Assembly: GCA_022497155.1 (NCBI GenBank)
Contig: MU385738.1
Location: forward strand, 248,001-312,000
From: Whalleya microplaca
Lineage: Eukaryota; Ascomycota; Sordariomycetes; Xylariales; Xylariaceae
Reading direction: 5' to 3'
Length of the DNA: 64,000 nt
In this document: one piece after another, positions 46,601 through 57,115 of the stretch
How the letters are laid out: each line of letters begins with the position of its first letter
Numbering within the stretch: position 1 is the stretch's first letter
Program-made: the position numbers and the translations under genes
Notes under the pieces: generated by a model
What the model was told of the DNA's origin: nothing
Seen by the model: only the letters and a program-made list of their open reading frames with translations
The model's database searches: none

Positions 46601-47183
46601 CGCCACTAGCCCGTGGGGTCAGGACCAACTCCCGCTGCCCTCGCATGGGCGCAAGAACTCGGCGTTTTCTATATTCAGCCAGGACTCGACCGGAGCAGGA
46701 AGCTGCTCAGGCAGTCCCACCCTGACGATGTCGATACCGACCAATACCATTCCCCCGCTGCCCGTGCTATCGAGCCCGAGCGCCAATCCCACCACCTCGC
46801 CCGTCACCGCCCCGGTCTTCTCGCCCCTGCAACCGTCTCCCGCGTGTCCTCCCGTCTTCGAGGACGAAGAAACGAGTCCCGTAGACGAGAAGAAGTCCAG
46901 ATCAGCGTCAGGCAGCGCCAGCGTCAGCTCACCGCGGTCGGTTGTGTTCGCGGAGAACAACAACATGAGCCCGACGGTGGGCGTGCCCTCGCAGAAGCGG
47001 CCCGGCATGGGCCATAGGCAAAGAGGTAGTGCAGACAGCATCTCGTACATCAAGGAGGAGGACGGCGGTAGCGGTGGCGGCGGCGGCGAGGGTACGCGTT
47101 GGATCCTCGAGCGCCGCCGAACGGCCGAGTCGGGCGAGATCGAGGTCCTGGGCCGCGAGGTCGTCGAGAGGGGCAGGATCTAG
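43611..47183 (+). CDS. Large, mostly disordered conserved-looking fungal protein, single exon, 1190 aa
   Basis: The open frame begins at 43404, but the first 69 codons cross a minisatellite and read as Arg/His-rich filler; the ATG at 43611 (MLSHLRFHRRGPSNPTSP) was preferred as start. The protein is Ser/Pro-rich with a Gln/Pro run (about 43840-43905) and basic segments (RGRKSLPFLKNPMSTLLMRR). It also has an SRFSFDMIGAAKQEKLLEER helix, acidic blocks (DDFDEDAFDYDAMMDDD; DELDDYEFDD), a PAQ repeat, and short ordered-looking motifs repeated with variation (IPGVNADYDD; DQYGRPIPGMF). No catalytic or membrane domain is visible. Many Ser in RxxS contexts suggest phosphorylation, and a scaffold or cortical role is possible but unproven. 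The stop is TAG at 47181-47183. Confidence 0.8.
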   Translation: MLSHLRFHRRGPSNPTSPIPENSPWDSASLQPAQLVPDDGVPAPEIRPRSATSYAHAHGLPSPQSASPDSQQHPQHPFQQPPQPQPQPQPQPQQQHNQPPTLPPITRIASTGSDFSLNLGEYESKPREESKREDSKPLPRSPYKEQPGFIGGLALQNYRREQEALSSGALERNSTTVPEPQTFKPNASMLSPPTRPPPPVRPAKAASSFITPTDLQSSTSTTSKRTSTTRMTSESQGPHSQPATQDPPRGRKSLPFLKNPMSTLLMRRKNSQNVPDLSLPLRNYSEEPSYDPRIRGTRVHDFSAPRPKRVVSTIDTANMPGEKPRQDVVSPIIEQISPSVEAPPVPPKDDNTNTQTTRTSSINSRARSTDIATTSVRKSQGSSHYSPSVNRRNEPNDYRRKSAIPPSLASLSRNVSEASARDVLSSLPRHMKSTSSRFSFDMIGAAKQEKLLEERHRQRQQDRKVDDVVGQRDSRFDDFDEDAFDYDAMMDDDGLEEPIPGVNADYDDPGVEGVDDPDNDQENFAGFVFQRSNPTSELTSPHSAGVLPTPRDASGNVIGYAMTGETPGLEPSAESSLDKQNAALIEQLLAENTPTGLGIQGLETVNGKSEQKTQQQAPVQKPLDKDDELYFHDSLMHDFNGEGDGSTFDESLFDLDDTDQYGRPIPGMFANALSQRNAASQEAKKRESDITSQLSAQSEASQSTAHTSLSADLHAKAPGPPVIEEEKTPSLEESQPAQPAQPAQPAQPAQPVEPAEPADPSLNPSEDNVAAYQAALAAAAHKAAASGKFRRDSSPPPPAELTITSPTTSGSSQGQSHPDELDDYEFDDGMSTGLDDYELDDDAIIAEANASALANDADGWYGQEFGFYSAPAPLQVHHTTSSLNEKNPFQYSHGGYFGPSGVNRTTSGRVVSREPNLTPITERSEYSNRNSIMSLGVPQSATSAAPLQSPGLAQLAMMSDDDNMSLSALLRLRSKAWGGSQASLASSRDGSPSDRNGATSPWGQDQLPLPSHGRKNSAFSIFSQDSTGAGSCSGSPTLTMSIPTNTIPPLPVLSSPSANPTTSPVTAPVFSPLQPSPACPPVFEDEETSPVDEKKSRSASGSASVSSPRSVVFAENNNMSPTVGVPSQKRPGMGHRQRGSADSISYIKEEDGGSGGGGGEGTRWILERRRTAESGEIEVLGREVVERGRI
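45813..45887. repeat. In-frame 9-bp repeat coding (Pro-Ala-Gln/Glu)n
   Basis: About eight tandem CAGCCAGCA-type units inside the disordered protein gene, later copies changing Gln to Glu. The unit is a multiple of three, so copy changes keep the frame. Confidence 0.88.
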
Positions 47184-50100
47184 GGCGTCCTGCCCCGCTT
47201 GTCCATTGTTGGGCTTGCTGTTAAGCGATGGTGGGCTCGGCGGATAAGTACTCGCTGAGGCCCCGATCGGGAAGAGAGAAAGAGGAAGGGAAAGAGACGG
47301 TGTTGCGTAGGTGGTGCATTGGTGCATAGGGAGTGTCGAGCTCGTGCGAGATGGTGATATGGTATATATATAATATAACTCGTAATGTGTGTACGCCCGT
47401 TACTTATTTACGGAGGTTCTTTTTTACTTTTTACTTTTTTTTTTTCATTACGACGGCGCAAAAATCAGGGAAGCTATTGATTGGGCGCAGGCATGCGGAC
47501 TAGGAGCATATCTAGATTATTGTTATCTTTTTTTCATTTTCAGGTTGCGGGAGGGCACGAGGGCTGGGCTTGGCTGGGTTGCGGAGTACAAAAGGCAAGG
47601 CAAGGCTATGCATAGGACTATTTGCTTGGGAAGGGGAAGGGGAAGGCGGAGGATGAGGGTGCTTTTTTGGGGTTGAGGGTTGAAGGTTGAGATCATGAGA
47701 TCGCTACTATAATCGAGGGGTGAGGGGCGAGGATCGAGAACCGAGAAGAGAGAAGAGAGAAGTGAGGATCAAGGAGAGCATCGAGGAGTGTGGAGTGAGG
47801 AGCGAGGAGCGAGGATCAAGGGCGTATACATGCACTTTAGGTCATTGGCCGTCCGGTTCCTCGTATGCTACGTACGTAATTGTATATAATTAATTCAGCG
47901 TGGCGATTGTATATACTGATTCTGTATGGTAATTGTTTGGTTCATTGAGTGACTGTCTGGGTTTGGATGTGTGTAGAGGGTGTACGTTAGGGGGTGTACG
48001 TGAGGCTTCTAGGTTAAGTGTTCTCTGTGGTAGGTAGGCAGGTAAGGGGCTTTGAGTGTCAGTCAACAGGGGATGAAATAACGAGGAGTGAGGAGCATAG
48101 CGGCTTAATCGTGCAAGGCGACGCTATAGAAGGAGGTGTAGGCAGGGCCTCCTTTACATGTATAGGTATTATATCTATATACATACAGGCGACGGCCATA
48201 TATACATGTATCTAACTCGTATCAGCACTACAGCACTATACCTAGGGCGCATCTCAACACTGAGCCCTCGGGAGCTACAGTGAGTCAATGAATGGGCTTG
48301 AGCGGGAATGCAAGGGATGGTGTAGAATATTGGTGATTGATAGGATGTCGGGTAGCAGACTCAAGAAACTAATTTATCGAGACTTTGTAGGACGGATGGG
48401 GCATAGGAGGAGGCGAGGTTGGTTTTTATTCTCCACAGCGGGCTAGCTGGCCGGCTGCCGAGTGTAGGAGAGTTCTTCTCCTGCTCACTTGGATAGACTA
48501 CATGGGTGCGACTGAGGGTCGGCTCTAGCTAGATCTTGGGACTGGGAGGTCCTTGGTTAAGAGGAGAGGTTTCGATGATGACTAGGAAGAGAGGGGATCC
48601 TCCTAGTAGTTGTTGGTGGTCGAACACATAATACTGGTGGTTCGCACAGCGTGTGCCATAAGTTAGGGGATGCTTGACTTGTTGGCTTGACTTAAGGGCG
48701 TCTTTGGGGTCTTGGTTTTCGTTAGGTTTTTGTTTATATACATGAGAGTTTAACGGGTAGTATCAAAAGTATCTTGAGGCTATTTGCAATGATACGAGTC
48801 TCCTTGCAATTTTGGTGATGAGCTATCAGCCACATCGTTAGCTAGGTACATTCTTTGTTACTTTTCTACGCTATGATCACGTCTATACCCCTATTTCAGA
48901 AAGTATATAGATAATAGATTATAAAGCTATTCTGTGTCAAGTTAAGTTCTGAGGCGACATCCACTCTAGCTCGGTTGCGCCTCAACCACACAGTCACCGT
49001 GGTTGTTATGAGGTATCGAAGCTTTCTTGTTAGTAACGTCAAGCAGATCGTTCGAGATAGAACTTGGGCATGTTGGTGACCAGCTCAGGGGAAGGAGTAG
49101 AAGAGCGTTTCCAGTATATATCATGACATCCTCTTGTTAATAGCTATAGGAAGGTGGCAGAGCCCCTTATATATACATGTATAGGGCGCGGCTATACGTA
49201 GGCCTGTACCACTCTCAGCACTATAGAACGTATCTGAACACCTCTATATGTTCTCTAGGGTCTTCTCCAATCGAGATTTTGCTATCTTGGTGATTCTTCG
49301 AATGTCCAAGTAGATCCGACGGTATAACGGTACACCGCAGGTTCCTCGGTTCGCAGAGAAAACGCGTGTACGCAAATAGGGAACCCATACAGGAATGATC
49401 GCTGAAGAGTATTGGTAAAAAAGTCTATGTAATATACGGCAGCGGGCCTATCGGACGCACTTTGGTGTACTCGGTTCGTTGGTTTGTTTCTCGAATATCT
49501 TAGGGGTCAGTGGAGTAGGTCACTGATTGAAAAGATCTATGCATATATCAGTACTGCGACGGCGTACGTACCCAAAGTCGTGCTGTCTGAATTCGTCTCG
49601 CCCATCAAGTCCAAACGGTATTGTTGAATTGGCTATGGATCAAGACGCCACCATTGCTTGGTCGAGGCTGTCAGGAGAGTGCTGATGCCTTCCGCTGCTG
49701 AAAAAGAGTCTGGCTATCTAGATGTTCATAGGCCAAATAGATATATCTACTGGTATTAGACTAGGTAATAGGGAGCATGCAGACTTATTGAGTGTAGGGT
49801 GAAGCTAGGAGGGGTAGAATGCCTTCAATGTACAGGCAAACCCCATATGAAGGCCGGTAGTAGTGGGTCTCAGCCCTATCTCAATACTATTCCACAAAAG
49901 CTTTGGTTATAGCAAGGCTCGTACATCGAACTTATGAAATTAAATCGACGCCTGACTTCGTCTCATTCCTGGCTCACCAGAGATACCTAATATCTCCTAT
50001 CTCTAGTCGATCAATAGCCCGTCAGTGATGGACCGCTTGAGAACCGTGTTCTAGGTTCGTTCGCTACTCCTAAATGACAACAGCTTGACCTACACATCAC

Positions 50101-51546
50101 TCGAAAGTTACCTGGAGTAGTTTATAATGTGACTCATAAGCCCCAGCTAACCTAGACTGATCTGAAATGTTGTTGCTGTCATCTAAGTCGTATCAATAGG
50201 CTAATGTTCTTAGTCTGTCGTCACTGTATATTCCCATCTCCCCAGCGCCAAAGGACATTCAGCCAAGGGGAAATATTCAGGAAGGGCATCCATAATTACA
50301 TAGATTGAGTTATGGGTGCCCCTATATTAATCTACGCAAAGGTAACCTGTATTATCCTATCACTAGGATTTCTCATACCTTTAACCTAGGCCTTTGTAGT
50401 ATAATTGAAGGGATTTGGAGATTGGTTGCTACACCGCACTCCCATTATGTTACTGGATTGTGGTTTAACATATTATGCAAGGCAGCAAATAGCCAAACAA
50501 CAGACTAGATACCTACATATAATCCCAATCTCCTTTCCCGTACCTCCCTTCCCTTCGTACTTCGACAGCATCTTGACTTTCACAAATCTGTGTCTTTCTG
50601 TGTCTCTTGCTATACCCTGCTGTGATCATTCAAGTCGGGGCCGTAGGCCACCAAAACCGGACTTCCATTTGGAAACATTAGGCAGAGTCGGGTCCGTTCA
50701 CTAATGTTTTATGTATCACTGTGAACTAACGCAAGCACTGTGACATATTGAACTGCAACATAGAATAAACTCTCCCCTGTACCAAGCGTCTCCAGAAAAT
50801 TGGGACAACTAGCCGTACACAATGTCTTTTTTATCTGGTGACCATCGACATCTCGAGCCTCAGCGTTGCTGTATATCCTCATAGCAGTGTTAGAGATGTG
50901 ACCTCCTCTACCAGCTTCGCCCACTTCACCTCACTCGTCGTCCTCGCTCCTTAATATATTGCCCCTATTTCTACTCCAACTCCCTCCAGTTCTCGTCATA
51001 GCCTTAGACTGCAACGCCGGGCTCAGATCCTCGCTACAGAGCTCGTCATTATCCTTGGTGTTGGCGGAGAAGCAGCGGACCTAACGTCGCCCGTCAGCCG
51101 TCAGCGTGGCTCGCAATACGCATACAGCCACTGTGTTTAACTGGCATTCGAAATAAGCGCACCGCTTAGTTCCCCATGCTACCAACCTAACATAGCAACG
51201 ATGACCTTACGTTTTATATTATAATGAGACTAAACACACTCGAAAACTACAAAACAATACCATAGGAGTATGTCGAAGTTAAGAAAGCCAACAGAGAACT
51301 ACCAATAGGGGTTTTAAACTTACTCATAAGAACGAGATGACCTCAAAGAGTAGAAGCTTAGTTCTGGCAACCGGTATTATCGTACATATTCCGGTTTTTA
51401 CAACGGTTAGAGGTGAAGTATTAAAAGTAAACGTCACTTAACCTTCAAAAGCTTACCAACAACAACAATAGCCGCTCCCTCCGCCCTTCATGCCGCCCTC
51501 ACAATGCAGCCCAGCCCACCGAAGCCACTGCTATCTATGCATAAGA
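47184..51546. other. Intergenic region of about 4.3 kb
   Basis: Begins with the 3' UTR of the disordered-protein gene (TATATATAATATAA near 47360), a T-run near 47440 and a purine-rich GAGGA/GAGAA tract (47716-47822). Two diverged repeat-like copies (about 48140-48260 and 49150-49250) are noted separately. No gene was recognised. Confidence 0.5.
47716..47822. repeat. Purine-rich GAGGA/GAGAAG tract
   Basis: About 100 bp almost free of pyrimidines except scattered T and C, made of irregular GAGGATC, GAGAAGA and GAGGAGC units. Could form triplex DNA; no coding. Confidence 0.7.
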
Positions 51547-51837
51547 ATGCCTCCTATGCCGTTAATAGCAAGGTTCTTATTGGCCTGGCTGGCTTCGGTC
51601 ACCGCCGATAGTCGCCACATTACCAAGTTCATCCTCGGTCCCATCTAGATCGACCTGACAACCCACTTCGAATACGGCCATACCGAAGACGAAACACTCC
51701 TCAGCCATCAGATCACACACGAAATCAAGAGTGGCTTCAAGCCAAACGGCTAGGCGTCGAGATCAACCCGCAAAGAATATCAAGGTGAACCATACTTTCA
51801 AAGAGACGAGTTCGGATAGCCACTTTGCCACCAATAA
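51547..51837 (+). pseudogene. Relic of a small secreted-protein gene, three in-frame TAG stops
   Basis: ATG at 51547 is followed by a clear signal peptide (residues 1-20, MPPMPLIARFLLAWLASVTA, then DSRHITKF). The frame goes on for 97 codons to TAA at 51835-51837 and is broken only by TAG at 51646, 51751 and 51817. Between the stops the text stays protein-like (IDLTTHFEYGHTEDETL; EIKSGFKPNG; STRKEYQGEPYFQRDEFG). All three stops fit CAG-to-TAG change at CpA, the pattern of repeat-induced point mutation. Family not recognised. Confidence 0.55.
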
Positions 51838-53785
51838 TAACCCCTCTTTTGACGACCGGTCGAAATACGGTGATTTCATCTGCAAATAGTTCTGCGAGTA
51901 TAGCCAATTACAATCGAAGTAGGGTGCATAGGCAGAAGAGCTTGCGTGTATGCAAACCATGCAGAAGCAGAATCCTGCATAGGGCGGTGAAGTTTGCGGG
52001 CCGGTGGATCGACAGAATGATCACAAGCAGGACCCTGTAATGGCATAACGATTCGAACCTGCTCTCTAGATCTTACAAGAATCAATCAAAATATTGGTGT
52101 CAAAGTGAGGTGGTTGTTGCGGTCTATAGTGTTCGAGTATATGTAATAGTACGTATCCTAGAGGCTTCTTGACTTTTCACCTAGTAATGTAACTACTGGC
52201 TATCTGATTCAACAGCTAATTAGAAAGTGACAAATAACACGAAACTATCTAGTCCAGCATAGTCACGTCATTACTGAGAGCAGAGATAGCGCATGAGGTG
52301 TTCTTCGAGCATGTTCATTCCATCGTATCACCTCCATCAAGTCAACTCTATTTTAATATCTCTTTACATATATTCTACGTAGCTCCTAAACCCCTTCTAA
52401 ATGCCTGAACAGGTACATATGAAGCGGCAGAAGATAGTGGAAGCAATTAGGGGCCAAGCCAATCATTCATGAAATGATATAATACCTGAGGTTTGATCAT
52501 TACTGTAACGAAGCCGTTACCACAGGTCTTGATTTTGAGATAACAGAAGGCGTGAAAGGTAAAATACTTAGATTGATCGCTGGCTAGCAAAAAGAGAGTC
52601 TATCTAAGGGACGGCGAAACGCAGTCTTTTATATCTGAATAGCTTCCTAGTAAATGGGACTTGGACGCCAAGCCACTAAGGGCCTTGGCGACCATAAATC
52701 ACGTGGTAGCTGGTTGCGGGGATATTCAGGAATGGGTGGTTGTAACAATTACCCAGTAGCTTGCAAGCAATAGTTATTTCCCCGTGTTGCCATACTAAGA
52801 TCAAAAGACTTTAGGATGCTTTGAGACGGATACGTAGCGACTATATACCCAATACAATAATTACGTTGCGCTCTTTAACGGAGAGCTTTTTCTTAGGCAA
52901 GTTTATACATTTGTACGAGCCGGTACCATTTTTGCTTTTGTAGATATAGATACCTATCATAAAACACACTTTCCCAGCCATGCCACCTCATCTACAGGCC
53001 TTATCGTACAAACTAAAACATATTTCCTTTCTAAGATGACATGTGTCAAATTGAGAATAGCTTTCAAGGAAATGTATCTCGCTTTTTTTTTAAGTTTGTC
53101 TGATTTTACCACCTACCAGGTAGTCCGACTATAGAAAACTAAAGGGCCTTAAAAGCGCGTATTATACGTGGATCCTACTGGGATCCGATGTAACTACTGA
53201 CTATACATTAGATGGCAACCATTCGATGACGCATGCAGATATATATGCGAAACATCAGAGTTTGACGAATCGACGAAAGACTGGCTCCGGTGTCGTATTT
53301 TAAGAGCTTCCCGTCAACAATGAGTCGTTCTCTGCACCTGAAGTGGCACTTGACGATGCACAACAACCAAAGGTCTAGCTTATAAGATTGGACACGTAGC
53401 ATAGAGACTATAGCCAGCCTGGTATCACTCTTATACTAATAGAGTCTCTTGTGTAGACTCTATATTATAAGGTGAATTCAGGGCTTGTGGGAGTTATTTT
53501 CTTATAACTAAGTACTCGGTAGTAGTATTCAACCTAATGGCATAGAGTTAACTTGCTTGAACAGCTTCTCGGGGTTCACAACAGACCATACACCGGACTT
53601 CATATCGCTTCGTATCGATATAAGCAGAAAGTTGTGGCATAGAAACTACCCATCGTCTTGCTTTGAATCAAAAAGTTAGCCAGATAGTCTGTGGAAAGGT
53701 GAAGTATATCTTCCTTCTCTTTCACACAAACAATCCAAGGGCAGATAAACATGATAAAGCAGCTCTTACATGTCAGTACTTATAC

Positions 53786-54097
53786 TTATGCGCCTCCAAA
53801 TTTACCTTTTAGCTCCAAAGTCTTGTATGTGACAGGTTCTCGCGCTACATGTATAAGCTTTTTTAAGAGCTCCTGTAGAAGCAGATAAGAAGACATAATG
53901 CATAATCCCAACGAGATGGTCACATTTGAAACTTTCCGTTTTATGAAGAATATAGAGCCAAATGCTTGGTACTCATTAGGACTGATTTCAATCGCTTCTG
54001 GTCCTTGAAGATATTGAAGACCTTCTATAAGCAGCGACATCATGATCCTGTATAGAAGTCTTTTGTCACTCTCCTGATCTAGATTCAAGGTCTCCCA
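53786..54097 (-). pseudogene. Coding-like fragment, family unknown
   Basis: A minus-strand frame without ATG at its left end reads LWETLNLDQESDKRLLYRIM and on to SLLIEGLQYLQGPEAIEISP, then a hydrophobic stretch (VTISLGLCIMSSYLLLQEL) and a stop at 53786. The composition is protein-like but AT-rich. It could be one exon of a missed gene or a remnant. Confidence 0.28.
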
Positions 54098-55797
54098 TAA
54101 GACTTATTTTCTTCATTGTAAACGGGGATTCAAAGTGTCCGAGGAATACCTAAGTACGCTGTTTCTTTGATAATTGTTTGTAGTCCAAGTCGGTCAATGT
54201 TCTCTAGAGTGTATCCTCAACCATAAAGCCATAATTGCGCAAGGTGGCTAGGTAGGTTGCACACTAAATTTAGGTTGCCTTGTAAACTAGGTATGCGTCG
54301 AATAGGTCTAGGGCATTGCCAATTCTTCGAAGTGAAGCCGGGATATCCGAGTTACACGGGGTGGCCTTGGAACATTCCCAGTCCTGCCAGATAAGCCTCT
54401 CATCGCTTATGCTACGTGTAGCCTATTGAAATTCTATAGCATTCTTCACTCTAGCTAATCTCAACGTCATGTGGTCCGATACCCTAACATAGCAATTGTT
54501 GGTAACGAATCATCCACTGCTAGTAGACTCGACGATAAACCAGGCCGTAAAGGAGTAAATTGATGGTAGATCTCGCTGCTACAGCACAATTACGTGTACT
54601 GTCGCAGCGAGCCAAAGAGACGAGCCAAATCACGCAAAATAGTCACTCAGCTACTGCTTCGCCACGGCGCCTTCGTAATATACTTGTGCCTGCGCTTGAT
54701 AGTTATCTATTGGTCCTAGAGCCTTCAGATCTGACTGGGCTTTGTCTCCAATTGTGATAGGCCTGAGCTCGAAGGATCTCGGCACTGAAGTTGTCACGGC
54801 AGTGCTACCGGCACTTGAGTCATTAGGAGATGAAAGCTAGAGATTTGGAAGGCAGGATGTATGAGAAAATACACGTGGAGCTTGGCGTAAGACAATAGCG
54901 ACTTGCTCATCTGCCGTCGCCAGCGGTATCTGAGATGATCACTCCAGGGTCCATCTTCATCCACTTCAACAACCTTCACATATCTGGGCACTGTACTTGC
55001 ACAAGCTGAGTCTATGCTGCACAGACATTATTATCTGTGCGTGCATATCGTTTCATCACATCCTGTTTCACCCACGTAAAACGCTAGCATCAGCGTAAAC
55101 TTATTAAGCGACCCTCAAGGCTGCAGCCATGCCAAGCTCAACCGGTCACCGAGTTTATCTGATCGGCATACGCCGATGTTCATTATCTCAAGCGATTGCT
55201 CCGTGGTTCGTCGCCGTATCACTTTGTCCTGATTTTGTGAATCTGCTCAATAATGAGAAACAAGCCATCGCAACGACTCGAGCTATGGCCTGACAGAAGC
55301 TCATTAATCTGGTCCTCTACGCGGGGTACAGGATCAGGATGCTAATAGCAACAAGGTAAGAAGATAAGGTGCGACGATAGTACCAGTTTCAGAGCCTCTA
55401 GGCTAGCTCAAACACTCCAGAACGGCGGTAGAGTTCGCGTGCACTTCGGTTGCGCGACACGGCCGCGCCCGTGCTGCTGTAAAGCATCTCTTAGATCTCC
55501 GTCAATGATCTTTAGAGCGACAGCGCAGGGGTTTCCATAGCAGCCACCATATCCTAGACTACTCGCAGGTATAGTTGTATCTACATACGAAGAAGAGACC
55601 ATGGTTCAAAGAGTCACAAATGGCATACTGACGTGGAGTCAACCAAGTATCGTAATCCGAAGGGATGAAGCAACATCGCCATCAATACAATAGCCCCTAG
55701 AGTTAGGGTGTCGAGGAGGATAATGCCACGTTTTTCGATTGTTGCCGCGTGAACAGGCAGGATGATCCTCTTCGGTCACCTCTCAGTATTCCTGTCC

Positions 55798-55873
55798 GGC
55801 GAGCATTGGAGTAATTGGCGAGTATTGGAGTAACTGGCGAGCATTGGGGTAACTGGCAGGCATTGGGGTAATT
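55798..55873. repeat. 19-bp minisatellite, four copies
   Basis: Four consecutive 19-bp units starting GGCGAGCATTGGAGTAATT, with one to three substitutions between copies. It lies between two minus-strand coding-like stretches and would be inside an intron if they belong to one gene. Confidence 0.9.
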
Positions 55874-56203
55874 ATTGAATCTAGTAAACTGTACATACAC
55901 AGTGGACGACTCCATAGTTGATGTCGTAACTGATCTGAGGATCGTTCCACCCTATATAGTACGTAGTAATTCCAGCGGCCACATAACCAGACTCGAGTTG
56001 GCACTGGTTTGGGTTTTTTAGCCGTCGTATCCAGTGGGGACATATCTCTTTTAATGTGAGTGCCAGTAGATTGTGGGTAAGGCAAATCAAATTCGGAGCC
56101 GGTAACATCAGCCAATGATAATATAATCCCAGGATTGCCTACCATCAATCCTAAACATTACGACCCTCTCTCCAATCTTTATCTTGATTCATCTAGCTGT
56201 GTG

Positions 56204-56262
56204 GCTGATAGAGCGAGTTAGGTTCGATTCCTAACAACGTTATTGGTATTCGCTCTATTAGC
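56204..56262. other. tRNA-like nested hairpin / tRNA relic
   Basis: Outer arms GCTGATAGAGCGA (56204-56216) and TCGCTCTATTAGC (56250-56262) pair over 13 positions with one G-T wobble. Inside is a perfect T-arm look-alike: stem GTTAGG / CCTAAC around the loop TTCGATT (56217-56235). The segment TAGCTGTGTGGCTGATAGAGC just before resembles a D-arm. No anticodon arm or acceptor stem can be drawn, so this is not a functional tRNA gene as it stands. Confidence 0.5.
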
Positions 56263-56774
56263 TCATTTGCATCTGTGCTCTTTCGCCAAGAGGTACGTGC
56301 GATGCGAACTGGTAACTTTACTTTCTAGAGTCTAGCTTTCAAACCTCATCTGTACACAATACAGAGCTCAAAAGTCTCATTATACCGACCGAAGTACTGT
56401 GGCCGGTGGTTGTCATATATCATATTTGTATTCCCAGCAAACACCTCCACTTAGGAAGACGACTATTAAGATAACATGTGACTTGATGCTGGGAAGTGGC
56501 AAATGCCAAGCTGCAACTGGCCAGGACTCTAGCCAGTTGAAGTTAGAATAAAGGAAGGACTACGACCTTATAGTCCTAGATCTACGTAGTAAACGAGAGT
56601 AGAGTGCCACTATTCCATCTAGACTAGTATAATGAGACCCTGACTAAGGAAATGCATGAGGCTGAGGTAGTTGTGCAGTTCGCTGATACAAGCGATTGGT
56701 CGATGGTCAGTGAAATCAAATGAACGAGCGACCTGGCGTCGAACCTTGGGCAAAGAATTTCTGGCTATGAAGAA

Positions 56775-57115
56775 TTACATTGCTATTGGCCTAAGGACTC
56801 TGTCATATATCAGAAACCACACGAAGCCCTGCTCATCCAGATAATATAACCTGGTTCTATGTGACCCCACCTGATGTCTGGTCGATGCAATTATCTGTCC
56901 TCCTGTAGTTGCATATGGATGAAGTCGACCGAAACCGTATCTAACCGGCCGCAACAAGAGTTCTTTCAGCAAGTTATGACTGTGGAGTTCGGTCCAGTGA
57001 TCTCATGATATACGCGTACCCGTACGTCTGGAACATCGATCCGCGCATCTACTCCAGGACCGACATGCCTTGAAATGCAACCACCCCAGGCTCGGCTTGG
57101 ATCCAGCGCCAAGGT
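56775..57115 (-). pseudogene. Degenerate fungal-lectin-like (fucose-lectin beta-propeller) relic
   Basis: Two minus-strand frames together read like one to two blades of the fungal fucose-specific lectin family. The first (from 57115) has DVRVRVYHEITGPNSTVITC and then stops. The second (to 56775) has RPVRYGFGRLHPYATTGGQI, then IAST and TRLYYLDEQGFVWFLIYD. The repeated (I/V)R-x-YY-x-(D/E)-x-G-x-(I/V) pattern and the spacing between blades suit that family. The frame change, the stop and the absence of the other blades indicate a remnant. The assignment is from memory of the family pattern. Confidence 0.38.

Noticed and set aside
51876..52085. Possible minus-strand tRNA around GGTTCGAATCG near 52040
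   Set aside because: The bases flanking the T-loop do not pair and no acceptor stem is present.
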